From: Piper betle
Lineage: Eukaryota; Streptophyta; Magnoliopsida; Piperales; Piperaceae
Assembly: GCA_033002965.1 (NCBI GenBank)
Contig: JAURVB010001854.1
Location: 1 to 64,000 of the forward strand
DNA: 64,000 nt
Reading direction: 5' to 3'
Part shown: in pieces, positions 22,153-34,302 of the stretch
Numbering within the stretch: position 1 is the stretch's first letter
Layout: every line of letters begins with the position of its first letter
The notes under the pieces: model-generated
The model's input: the letters and a program-made list of their open reading frames with translations, nothing else
What the model was told of the DNA's origin: nothing
Databases searched by the model: none
Position numbers and translations under genes: made by a program

Positions 22153-23345
22153 CCTATATTTGGTACGAGTGCTCTTACGTTTCCCTGACTTCTCTCTCAG
22201 TTGAGCAATGATAGGAGGGTGAGATCGAAGACAAGCCAAAGCTTTATAATCAATCTCACCTAGTTGTTTGGTTGATAAGCTGTACCAAGAACAAAAAGAA
22301 CTCGAAAACATTGGAGCCCTTGAGAGACTATGAGAAGACTGAAACAAATCCCCACAAGCGGGCGAAGCTAAAATGTAGCCATGAAATGTATGCTTCTAAG
22401 AGGTTGCCGGATCGGTCCACTGAAGGAAGAGGGTTGTCGACGTAGCCTTGAGAGTAGCCAAGCTGAGAAGCAAACTAGACTCGGATGATACGGTTCCAAT
22501 TATGATAGTGCCCCCACTACGAAATAGTAGTGTGCTTGGCTGAATACACTCCAACCAAAGAAGGTTTGAGGCATCGTCTGATAATTTGCCATGATCTTGT
22601 TCAATGTCCTTGGAATCATATGGAACACGACCAAAACATTGGTAGTGTTCCCAATCTTCTCAAATGGCTGACGGATTGAATCAGCATTGAAATAAGTGTT
22701 CTCCTGTCTAAGCTGCCTTATGAAAAAGTAAATCAGATGCGTGCGTTGCTACGAATAGGGTGAGTGCCAATGCAACCAAGACAAAACTAGCAATAAAAGA
22801 TCAAGGATGTGATATGCTTGCTCACTACCAACGATGTGACCTAGCAATCCTGAGCATAAGCGGGCAACTAATGCAGGGAATAGCCAACAGCGGGAAATAT
22901 AGTTTCCGGTGGTACGATATCGATCTGACGCAGCAGGTTGAAGAATGTGAATATCAATGAGCATGCCCAAATCAAAAGAATTGCGTTTGAATTCTAATGA
23001 TTGCACTTTTCTTAGTTTGGTCCAATTTATAAGGTTGTTATCACGAATAAAGCAATCAACAATGCATTTAAACGACAATCGAAATTGCCGGAAGCATCGA
23101 GGTCGCCAATCAATGGTCTCAAATTCAGAACATTCTTTTCCAAAGGTGCAAAAAATAGGTTGGCTGAACCTTTCCGAAAAAACAAAGAAATCATCGGCAA
23201 GGATGATTTTGCCTTTGGTAGCATGTCACCATCATCTATTTGCCAAGGATCAGGGCATATCAAAAAATCGATGTCTCAGCTGTGCGCTTTGCTAACTGTT
23301 CGCGTGTTATCGAAATCCAATCATCACATGATAGCTAAAAAATAG
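22153..23345 (-). pseudogene. Decayed multi-exon gene, upstream part
   Basis: The minus strand holds a long frame with few stops: 23078-22749 (RKVQSLEFKRNSFDLGMLID, ISRCWLFPALVARLC), then one TAG and continuation to about 22490 (THLIYFFIRQLRQENTYFNA, GNTTNVLVVFHMIP). Another frame near 22500-22390 reads RIIRV and, after a stop, ASQLGYSQGYVDNPLPSVD, reminiscent of the --RQFG-DQ--P segment of plant mobile domain proteins (weak). It stops at the CCTAT target site of copy C and resumes at 17530. Function not assigned. Confidence 0.4.
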
Positions 23346-26300
23346 GAGAGAAAGAGAGGTTAGTTTTACAAATTACATCAAACAAAATTGTTTCCAAACT
23401 TTCAAATACAAGCCTTCACTTGAAAGTTTGAAAGGGGCAATTGTTTAACCATTAAAACAAAATGTTCATAACGGAGTTGGGGAGGCCTGACTTGGCTTCA
23501 ACCCAACTCCACCCACGAGGGAAGGTCGTCAAGTTGACTTGGCTTGGCTTCAATACAAGCCTCCTTGCCTTCTCTCCCTCTTCCCAATCATTCTTCTGTA
23601 TTCTTAAAAAACAAATGAGGGAAGATCGTCAAGTTGAGGCAGTATCCCTTGCCTTCTACTTTTCTCTATAAAAAAATATAAAGAGTTTTTCACCCAAAAA
23701 AGGTAGAAATCCTTGAATGACAACCATAATGTTATCGAATTTCATGTAAACTCTATGTAAAAAAAAAAAAAAAAATGAAGAATGGAAAAAATGCTAAGGT
23801 CGCCATATTGTACAAAAACGAAAAAAAAGTGCAAATGCTTTTATAAAAAAATTGATGATAAAAAGAGAAATGATAGTTTGTAAAAAAAAAGAACAACAAA
23901 ATTAATAATAATAATAATAAAGAGACGACAGTTTACAGAAAAATGACGTCCCTACTAAAAAAAATAAAGTGGCAATAAACCAAGAAAATTTTACCAAAAA
24001 TAGTTTACCCAAAATAAATTGGTTTTAGACCTGTAACAAACCAAAAAGATTTGTAAGTGGATAACAAAGTTTTACAAAAAATCTTTACCAAAAATAGTTT
24101 TAACACAAGATAAATTGGTTTTACACTAGCAACAAACAAAAAAGAGTTGAAAGTGGAAAAAATAATTTAAAACCAAGAAGTACGAGTAGGTTACCAAGGG
24201 AATGGTTGTTTCACACTTACCCTCTATTTCTTTAATCGAATCTATAATTGAAGCCCAAGATTGAAGTCTTAAGTATTTGAAAGAGTTAACAAAAAAACAA
24301 AAGATGATGAGAAACTTTAAAGAAAAGACGAAGCAAGTTAAAAAAAATTAAAATTTAAAAAGAAATGAAAAAGGGAAAGGCCACCATGTATTACCTTTGT
24401 CAAACAAATATAAAGCACAAAAAAAAAAACTGCGGCAAATGAGGAAGAAGGAGGCTTGCAGGACAAGAGAGACGTTGTCCTCTCCCTTCTCATTCCCGGT
24501 TGTTGTTTAATTAATTAAACATGCTCATGGTCGCATTATTGGGTTAATTAAGGATTAAGTCAATAATGGTCTAATCAAACATACTAAAAAATGGACAACC
24601 ATTTTTATTACTGGACCAATTAAGGGTGAAATCAATATTGGGTTGTTTTATTTGAGTTTAAGTTAAAGGACGCTTGAACTGATACTGCTTATCCATTTGC
24701 AAGTTTTAATATTTAATTAAATTATTAGCTAAATCAAAACACAGTTTTAAATTTAAAAAATGAAAAATAAAAATAAAAACAATAAAAAAATCAACTTCTC
24801 AATGGAAAATCGATGATTGAAAGGATAAAAAAATAAATAAATTTATACTTCAATCAACCTTTTAAGTTATCTTAAAAAAATTAAATATGGAAGAGCAAAG
24901 GGGATTTTTGTCTTCTGCATTGGGATTTGGCGAATCTAAAAATTAATAAGCATAAAGGGTTAAACGAATTTATATATGTCTCGATTAAGGAATCTGGGAT
25001 AAAAAAAATAAAAAATAAAATTTTTGTGCGTTTGTAAAGTATTCAACTTTATACTCGTGCACAGGGAGTCCAAACAAATACAACCTGTATTCAACAAATA
25101 GCAAGTTAAGACACCATTTTCCAAATTAGATTCAGGTTTGCAATAATATATTGGCTTGATAACGCACACTGTTTTCCATATCTCCCCGCAGAAATACAGT
25201 CATCTGGAAAGAGTGTTTGCTAACGCTCACATATAAAAACAAAAAAATGCACATGGATAAAACAACCACGATGAGAACATGCAGTTTTTATATTGACGTA
25301 GAACTGAAAACAGGATCATACATGCAAAAGGGGTTTCGCAATGAGAAACATATGCAAAAATTATATCTAAGAAGTCTATGCAGAAAAGGATGAAGGGTAA
25401 ATAGGATTTCAAATCTGAACAGGTTCTCAACAATTGGACTACGGCATTAGGTAGCAGGAATCCAAAAAAATCAGCAGGGAACCAATCTAGTACAATCAGC
25501 TCTTACATGACATAAGAGAAACTAGTTGAGTTCTATTTCTAAGCATAAGTAATCAAATCATTAAATAAAAAACTCTCTTGCCGAACCCATTATAGCTGGG
25601 AGAAAGTATAAACAATGATGATGATGAAAAGCAATTTGAAAAATTATTCTCAGAATCTTTAGGTATAATTCAAGAAAAGAAATCCAAAATAGTTCCCCTT
25701 TACTAGCTTATATAGTTTTTGTCTATCCCATACGATACACAAAAGAGACTAAGCTAACATACGGAGGATATCTGGCCAAGCATACATGTTATTACTCCAT
25801 ATAACGAATATTGCATTTAAGTCCACTCTGTCACATTATTATACGAGGAAAAGCCTTATTTCGCTTCCTACCATCAAAAAACTTCTAAACAGCAGCATTA
25901 GTCCAGAGCTTCAAAATGTGAGATAATAGATCAGCGATCAATAGAAATACTACTTAGCAGACAGGGTATTATCCACATTTCTACACATGATCAAAGAGAT
26001 AATGGTTACGCAGACAATATCGATTTAGAACCAAAACACAAGCTCCACCTAAATGTTTCTGTTCTAGCTCAAAATCTGACAAAAAAAATAATGAGCGAAG
26101 GTGCAGCTGGTAGAAGTTGCAAATAAGCCCAAAAGGTAAGATTACCAAACAATCAACATTTAGTCAGGCAAGCTTTCACACGCAGTTGCTAGCTAGCAAT
26201 GAAAAAAAATTTATCTATTTCTAGATTACCATCACATCTTAAACTCAAGATAAGTGCTCGCACCGCTCACAGGTTATTCAAATGCAGCCATCTCGCAGGC

Positions 26301-27971
26301 CTATGCAGATGACACCTCCATATAAAAAGGTGCAAAACAACCGCTCTACTATCCCTTCTCTACTTCCCTATTTATTCTTTATTTCATGGTTGCCCTTCCT
26401 CATTTTACAACACAGACCAACTCAGTACCGTGCACGTTCCCACAACCATCTTGGCTCGGCCCAAACTTAAAACATAAAGTTATATTCAAATAAAGTATCA
26501 TATAAATAATTCATTACACATTAACGAAAATTGAATAAGGGTAAAATAATCAATCAAATATATAATAACTTGTTTTACAAATAAATAAGACAGAAACATA
26601 TTAATAAAACAACAACAATATTAATAGTTAAGTAGTAGATTTATTTTCATAATATTTTGGCATATCCTAAAAATTCAAATTTTACTAGAATGGGCCTTGT
26701 CGAGTATCCATTACTCAAACCAATTGGATTTTTTTAATATAAACTTCTATTTTTCATTATAAATATGAATTAATTTATTGGTAATAGAACGGTAATAATA
26801 AATGTTAATGTTATCAAACAATTAAATTGTTAAGAAACCCAAATTTAACTTGAACAACATTAGATTGTCTGGAACAGTTAAACAATGAATTGATAAATGA
26901 ACAGAACACTTCTCTGACTTTGGCTTAAATGATTAACGGAGAGAGGCTAAAAACGTCAACCCCCCTTAATATTAAATTTATTTTAAGATACTTAGATCTT
27001 GTGACACCTGATCTAATAGGATAAAAAAAATTTTTATGAAAATAATATCTAACTCTATTATGATAAAGTTATTAAGGTAATGAAAAAGTAAGAAGAAAAA
27101 TTGGTGAATTCAAAAAATGTAATTTGTGAAGTTACATAGATATTGTGTTTTATATATTTGTTTATGCAAAAAATGTAAGACAATATATACTCTATTAAAA
27201 AATAAAATGATTTTCATATGTGATTTTTGTATGAAGAATTATTTTAATTAATAACTTATATTAAAAAAAATTGTATTTGAAGTTTTGGTAGAAAAAATAT
27301 GCACCAAGCTGCGTCCTGTTATTTGAGAAAGAAAAGGGGTAATGAAAGAATAAGAAGAAAAATTGGTGAAGTGAATGATGAATGTACCATGCAGCTTTTT
27401 TAGATTGAGGTCTACTCTACCCACGTATTATGCAAGCTGGTAGCAGCCCACGAGCGGTGCTAGCAATTTTCTTAATTCAACCCAATCCTTCACATAAATG
27501 TTTCAAATAATTGAGAAAACATGCCCTCGTTACAAAAAATTGAATAAGCGGAGTTTATAAATTCATCTCCACCTGCGGACAAAAACGCAATCACATGCAC
27601 GAAATATTCTTATTCCTTAAGCAAGCATATAAATAAGTCATTTACACAGCTTTTTTTCAAACAAACAAAAAAAGACTTATGTTCTATGCAAATTGATTTC
27701 ACCACGGTTCGTTAAGAAAAAAGAAATTTTAACTTAGAATTCACTCCTCCAGCAGTAATTCACAAATTTTAAATTATTGTGCTCTCCATAAACACAACAC
27801 AGTTATCACTTTGAAACCTTTAACAACTAACCACAAACAGGAAATCAAAAGAAAACATAAGATACTAATAAACAATAAATAAGTAGAAAGAGGAAAGTAC
27901 TAGTTGGGATTAGAAACTAAATAACAGTACCTTGGGAATGGGGAGAGTTGCTAAAACCCTAGTTTGGCTAA
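23346..27971. other. Low-copy-looking AT-rich region without a gene
   Basis: Contains A-rich runs (23760, 24421), a short (AAT)n at 23900-23920 and many short frames, none convincing. No LTR ends, TIRs or polyprotein motifs were seen. The part nearest 27971 is the 3' side of the splicing gene; TAGGGTTTTAG lies just after its stop codon on the minus strand. A possible 3'-UTR splice donor AAG/GTACTG is near 27932. Confidence 0.5.
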
Positions 27972-28574
27972 TCAGCGGTTTCGCTCGGCGGGAAGAGGGC
28001 GGTTGAATCCGCCGCGACGATTCATGTACTGACGCGGCTGCCGCTTGGTCACCGCCCTCACACCGCCCACATCGTTCCCAGGCACCGACTTCCCCTTGGT
28101 GGAGTCGAACCCCACCGGGATCCCCATCACCTTCATCATCTCGATCTCGTCTGCGTCGGCGTCGTTCTCGACGGTATTCACCTCATCAGAATGGGGCTTC
28201 TTCTTTGGCTGCTGCTGCTGCTGATCCTCAAGGAAGTCGGAGATCGCATCGGATCGGTGACGGCTGTCCTTGGAAGAATCGTCGCGGTGGCGGTAATGGC
28301 AGCGCTGGGAGTCCGGGGAAGGAGAGCTGTGATGGTGGTGGCGGTTATGGGGCTTCTTGCGCTTGGAATCGGGGGAAGGGGAACGGGTGTGGTGGCGGCG
28401 GCGGTAGGAGGGGCGATCGGGGGACCGAGAGCGAACGTGTCTGGTCCGGGATCGGTCGGGGGAACGAGATCGAGAGCGGCGTCGCTCTCGCTCTCGGTCC
28501 CCCGAACGGTCTGCGCGGTCTACGTCGTCTTTCTCCCTGTCGCGCCGTCTCTCTCGGTCGCGATCGGCCATCAT
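27972..28574 (-). CDS. SNRNP27: U4/U6.U5 tri-snRNP 27 kDa protein (SNRNP27 family)
   Basis: A single 200-residue frame from ATG at 28574 to TGA at 27972. Residues 1-105 are an Arg/Ser/Asp-rich arm with many RD, RE and RS/SP units ([13 protein letters not shown] at 31-43). A linker [10 protein letters not shown] with a Gln run and KKK lies at 109-126. Residues 143-200 form the conserved SNRNP27 domain: [22 protein letters not shown], and the hallmark [15 protein letters not shown] at 181-195. Family members act in the nucleus in the spliceosomal tri-snRNP. The frame is intact, strongly GC-rich against AT-rich surroundings, and single-exon in its coding part. The start is chosen as the first of two adjacent ATGs; the second would give 199 residues. 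Antisense frames are shadows of its composition. Confidence 0.93.
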   Translation of the reverse strand: MMADRDRERRRDREKDDVDRADRSGDRERERRRSRSRSPDRSRTRHVRSRSPDRPSYRRRHHTRSPSPDSKRKKPHNRHHHHSSPSPDSQRCHYRHRDDSSKDSRHRSDAISDFLEDQQQQQPKKKPHSDEVNTVENDADADEIEMMKVMGIPVGFDSTKGKSVPGNDVGGVRAVTKRQPRQYMNRRGGFNRPLPAERNR

Positions 28575-28675
28575 TTTCGTCCAACTAAGCAGGTGCTCGC
28601 CGAGCCGCCGATGTCCATACTGCCATTCCTCTTTTTAACTCGCTACAACTACTACTGCAAAGGACAAGCAAACTC

Positions 28676-28688
28676 TGTTCGGCCCATT
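28676..28688 (-). promoter_or_regulatory. Site II-like promoter element (TGGGCC) upstream of SNRNP27
   Basis: On the minus strand TAATGGGCCGAA lies about 105 bases before the start codon. TGGGCC/T boxes bound by TCP factors are common in promoters of plant housekeeping genes. No clear TATA box is seen at a suitable distance. Confidence 0.5.
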
Positions 28689-28699
28689 AGTGTGGCGGT

Positions 28700-29551
28700 G
28701 GTTGGAAATTAGAGTGAAGAAAATTTTCCTTCTTTCTGCATAGCACGTAAGGAAAATGATTTTCTTTTAGACAATGCGTTTAATTAAGAGAATAATCAAT
28801 ATTGGAAGCTGTTGACATTTTCATATCAATTATATTTGATGAGGATAATTTTATCTAAATTATAAAAATTAATACCATGTGATCTAAATAGATGTTACAT
28901 TTAGATGTTGCTTATAGCTTTTGTTGATACTAAGCATTCTCTTTAATTACAAGCAGAGATACATATAGGCTCCGGATATAGTTTGTGAACGAGTTCATGT
29001 TAAACCTTGTTTTGATTTGATAATACTTCAAACATTGAAAGGAAAAACATAATAGTCACAGTCACCTTCAAAAATTAATTTTTATCCCCGAGGGATCCTT
29101 ATGTCTTTTTGGAATTGCTAGTTTGTTCATTAGTTCCTATTTGTGGTCCATGGTTTTATGGAATATAAACCAACACATTAATAAAAAAACATTTCTTCTA
29201 GGTCAAGAAAATGCAAGGTTGAAAAAGAAGTCTCAAAAGTTTAGCAAGAGGAGCTTTGATAGCTGAAGAATATAAGGTTTATGCAACACTTCTATTTGAC
29301 CCCAAGAACAGACCGAATTTTGGCGTTATAATTTAGAAAGTCGTTCATTGGAGTAATGTTGAAAAAACTTTACAGAAGCGGATTATAACCTTCAATGAGG
29401 ATTAAGACACACACCTGATGAGATTTTTATACATTGCATGTTAATCATACTAAACATAAGAAAAATCTTTACTTACTATATTGGAGGCATGACCTTCCTT
29501 GCAACTAAGAGGGTGACTTCAATATAGAATGATCACTTTGACCTACATAAA
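28700..29551. other. No recognisable gene (upstream flank of SNRNP27)
   Basis: AT-rich; ends where the minus-strand family L LTR begins at 29552 (TGTAACACTCCC). Confidence 0.5.
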
Positions 29552-32500
29552 TGTAACACTCCCAAAGCAGTTAAGAGGTTGAGTTCTTAAAAAATGCAAA
29601 TGCATGATCCAGTTCTTACACTTAGTTTCACTAATTAGATTATCTTATTACTTGATTTGATGACCTTACAGTAATCTAAACATTGGATTATGGTTACTTG
29701 TTCCACATATTTCGCAAAGATAAATTAAAATACAGATGCATCATCGTGTGCCAAACAATCATACCCTAACACTCAGTTTTTACTAGACTCTTCGCGCGAT
29801 ATGAACCGTAAGCTTCTCCAGTCCACGATTTTCTAATACGCACATACTCCTGCAACCAAATAAGCTTTGGGTACCTTAAATTTTTCCTCATCGTATTCTG
29901 GGGCTTTTAGGCTCGTATAGAAAATTATTAGCCTTTATCCTAAATTTAAACATTTTACACGACAATTATAATAATAATATGATAAAGAGACACGTATGCA
30001 AACCAGCCATAACATACACCTATTTCAAAATCATACATGGTATATAAGATCAGGCTGCATGCGCAGTAATACAAAACAAATATATAATACAAAATATATA
30101 ACACAGGCCCCTGCCACCATTATGATCTGCATATCTGTGCGCCTAAGCTAGCCAACGCCAGAGGGCCTCACCTACATATATATAAAAAATATGTTAGTAA
30201 TCAAATAAGTTTGATTACCGGTCCAAAATGACTAATGATATTTCAAAACTGACAAATGGATACTTTGTTACCCACATGAAACTTCGAAACTTTAGAAAAA
30301 CCCTTACAGGGCTGTAAGCAAGAAAAATTTGCATAAAATAGACTAACACGTTGGTTCGGTAACATACTTACATACACAGCTTACACCCTCACATCCTCCA
30401 TATAGCACTCGTCATAATACTAAGATGGCATTGGACAAGTTCGCGCCACAAATTCCAAAAATGTTTTGCGTTATACAGTACCCACATATATTGCACAACT
30501 TTAGGGTTTAAAGAAGTATTAGTGTAATTCATATTACCTATACAATAATCTCACATTCGTAAAAATAAAACCCTCGTATACTTATAATAGGCTTAGGTAG
30601 GGCTTGTATAAGATAAATTTTGAAACTTAGTTTTTGAAAACCATCAAGGGATCTCAGCCTTGAAGTTTTATTAATCTGCGAAAAACTCGACTAAATGGCC
30701 CGACATTAGAGGGATCCAATAAAACACCGTAGACGTCGCTGTACACCTAAAACTCAGTTAAACTCGACACTAAAGGAGCCAAGTAGATGATGAAATAAAC
30801 GAGTCATATGGACCTGAATGAGTGAAACTCCTCAACCTATATTAATGAGCTTAGCTCACGTTTCCTAACAAGAAGATGAAACTAGAATCACAATCGGATC
30901 GTATTGGTACGCAAAATGAGGCAACACCTCCACACATGGATGAGATAGAAAACTTATTTAACTTAATTATCTTACTTAGTGGACTGTTAAACCTCATTAG
31001 GTAAGCTTAATTAGGGTTTAGGATTTCATGTACACTTAGTGAAAGAGTCCAAACTTAAGGTTTATTGAATGGACTTAACAAGATAAATTTTTGGACAGGC
31101 CACACATTGTCAAAATGGGTTGAAATTTGGACCATTGGGCTCTGGCACTCTAAGGGTTCATTGTAACAATTACCAAGTGCTTTCCCATGGGCCAACATGG
31201 CAAATAAGGCCCACTAAGGTGCAGGGCACAGTGCTCTTGGGCCACGCAACAATTTCCTAAGTCTTATCCATGGGCCAACATGGCAAATAAGGCCCACTAA
31301 GGTGCTTAGCACAGTGTTCTTGGGCCACGCAACAATTTCCTAAGTTTTATCCATGGGCTTGAAGACTTCAAATGAGTCTATATAAAAGAATAGGGATATC
31401 CAAAACTGTGAGCTTTATCCAAGTAAAATACGAAGTCCAAAGCCCATGTAATTGGGCCTAAGTGGGCTCGGTAACATTAGGCATTGGCCGAGTTGGCTGG
31501 ACGTAAGTGGCTTAGGAAATTTCTATCAAATTATCTACCCAACCAATGGCCATGAAATTTTACCGAGAACCTAGAGGGACACATCATTAGGTCTGGGTAA
31601 AATTTCATAAAATTTTACTACCCACATTAGGCTCAACTAATTTTTTAACTGGAGTTAGGGAATTTGGGTTACATCCCTCATTTCTGTGCTCTCCGTAAAT
31701 GTGTATTAGATAACAACCTAAATGAATTATACTTAACCCTAAAATGTACATGTTGATATTTGACAACTATTGAATCTTCATCAACGTTTTACAGATTTTA
31801 TAAAGATCTTTTAGCCGCTCAAGGAGGAGCACAAACATAGAACATAGCCAAGCATACCAGAAGCACAACATACACATATAATAGTTAGGGGTTTTGCTCG
31901 AGCCTTTAATGAGGCAATTTTAGCTTTGTATTTTAGTAAGACATCCAACACCTAGCACAATAACCATGCAGAAGATTGCATGAAAAAGATACCTACACTG
32001 AGGACCAAAATTAGGGAAATTGGTAGATAGGATACTACAACCAGTAAAAATGCTACCTTTCTCCGATTTTGGCTCCCATACATGCTAATACAAGCCAAAA
32101 CAAAGAAAATGTGCCTCATAAACATTGTATATATACCTCTTATGAACACGATGCAAGTGATAGCGTATAAATTGACAACGTTTAACAATAGTTGTAGAAG
32201 ATCTACCAAGACTCTGCAAACAGGCAGTCATCTCATACTAAAAAATACATAACTATTTAATGAAGCATGAAAAAATCATGAACCTACCACCTAAATGCTC
32301 CAAAAACATGTAGGTACATGAGAAAAAGATCAGAAAAATAAAAAATTAGCTCCACATAGAGCAACAACAAGCAAAACACAAATACAACACATGAAGTGGG
32401 GGGGATTTATCTCCAAAGCACCAAGGGGATGTCTCTTGGGGTAGGAAGGCTTGGAGATGCTTAGGAGAGCAATAAAAAGCCAAGGAAGGGAAGAAGGATG

Positions 32501-32682
32501 GGAGGTGAGGGAGAGTCAGAGTGGGGAATGGGAAGAAAATTGAAGAGGGGTAAGCCCACTGGGCTTTACATTTTTTAAAAATGTTGGGCTCTCAATTGAG
32601 AACCTAATAGTGTTGGACTTTGGGCCCCTTGGGCTCTCCTCTCAATTGAGAACCCAACCCAAGCTCGAGCTCATACCTGAGC
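29552..32682 (-). mobile_element. Family L LTR, variant like 51793-55095, interrupted on its 5' side
   Basis: The left end TGTAACACTCCC is the reversed 3' LTR terminus. 30150-30780 matches 32940-33600 and, reversed, 50150-50900. The middle part (30840-31400: GAGCTTAGCTCACG, GAAGATGAAAC, TTGGGCCACG, CCATGGGCC) matches the reversed LTR at 53690-54060. The 5' part of this LTR appears to continue to 32682, where the next LTR is inserted. Its far 5' end was not found with confidence. No internal domain is seen. Confidence 0.6.
31185..31357. repeat. 83-bp tandem duplication
   Basis: CCATGGG begins at 31185, 31268 and 31351, and the 83 bases between are nearly identical (GGCAAATAAGGCCCACTAAG, TTGGGCCACGCAACAATTTC). 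The third unit breaks off after CCATGGGC. Confidence 0.85.
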
Positions 32683-34257
32683 TGTAACACCTTGATTTTA
32701 GTTCACCTAAGAATCGGATCAGAAATGTGGAGATTGAGTTGAGTCACGTTTAAAGTTGTATGTTGGCACGACTCGATCGATAAAATAGATCCAGACAACC
32801 CTCTTGGAGTCATGAAAATGGAACACATTATTAAATACCCATCAAAACACATCAAACGTAAATAAATGCAAGAAAGTAAATGTTGTGTTGAGCTCAAGTG
32901 TGTGTAGCATTTATCTATCCTCCCACCAAAGCCGACTCAGGAATTGCATGACCTACATATATTATATAAAAACCGTCAGTAACGAATATTACTGGTCCGA
33001 AAAATAACTAATACAATTTGGCCAATGGGTATTCTATTACCCATAAAAACTTTTAAAACTTCAAGATAGCCTCACACTGGGTGGTAAGCAAACATACTTA
33101 AGCAATTGTCGGCTCACATGCAGGGCTTATAATTATATTCATACATACATACAGCGCTTACGCCCTCACACCTTCCATATCACCCGCCACGGTACTCAAG
33201 TGGCAAAAGAAATAGTTAAGTTAGTGTCACATATTTCGGAAATGCGTTGCATTACGCAGTACCATCATACACCGCACTACCTCATGGTTTGAAGGAGTAC
33301 TAGTGCGATTCATACATATCTCCATACCACTCACTTTCTTATTCGTGAAATCCGTAAAAATGTGTGTACTTATATAATAGGCTTAAGAAAGAGGCTTATA
33401 TCATAAATTTCTGGAGCTTAAGTTTGAAAACCAACAAGCGATCTCATCCTTATAGTTTTATTAAACATGGGTAAAAAATACGGCTAAATGGCCTGACATC
33501 GGAGGGATCCGATAAAACACCGCCGATACAGCCCTATGTATAAAACACGATAAAACTTGACACGCAAGGAGTCAAGTAGAGAGGGAGAGTCCTACGGATC
33601 TGTAGTCTAAGCTCCAAGTGTATCACCACATCTATGGCGAGCTCAAACTCCGAAACCTACATTGGAACCCACTACTAAGTAAAATACTAACATCTTTATA
33701 TGATGCATGCTTGTAGTGTGTGCTCATATCATCAATACATCCTAATAAAAAAATAATGCTAACAAACCTATAACTAAACATCTAGCATGCAAATCAAGAC
33801 ATAATAATAATGAATAAACAAATAAATACGCACATAGATAATTAGGTAAATAATAAATACATGAACATAAATAATTCCATAATCATAAAATAATAATATA
33901 ATTACACTATATAAATATACAGGTAAACACGAGTAAATATCATATATACTAGTGTTAGTAAACACATAAATAATTAAATAATTAAATAATAAATCAATAA
34001 ATAAATAGTTAATATTCATTAACATGAATAATAATAATTTCATAGTTATGCAATATAAGAATGCATACTTGAATACAAATAAATAATAACATACACGCGA
34101 ACATACAATGGATTAATAAATATATAAGGAAATAAATAAATACATTTACAATTTAATAAACATAATAAGACTAATATTAATAAATAAATATAATATTAAT
34201 AATAATAAATAATCATGTAAACATTCATCGTATATGATAAACATATAAATACAAATA

Positions 34258-34302
<45 letters not shown>

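Noticed and set aside
28191..28712. Long plus-strand frames antisense to the splicing gene (also 28205-28588)
   Set aside because: They mirror the Arg/Ser-rich GC-biased coding sequence of the minus-strand gene and have no recognisable domain; shadows.
32521..32570. TGTAAAGCCC at 32570 (minus) as the 5' end of the LTR starting at 29552
   Set aside because: The sequence beyond it (to 32682) still resembles the 5' part of the related LTR at 52130-52440, so the true end probably lies further on.
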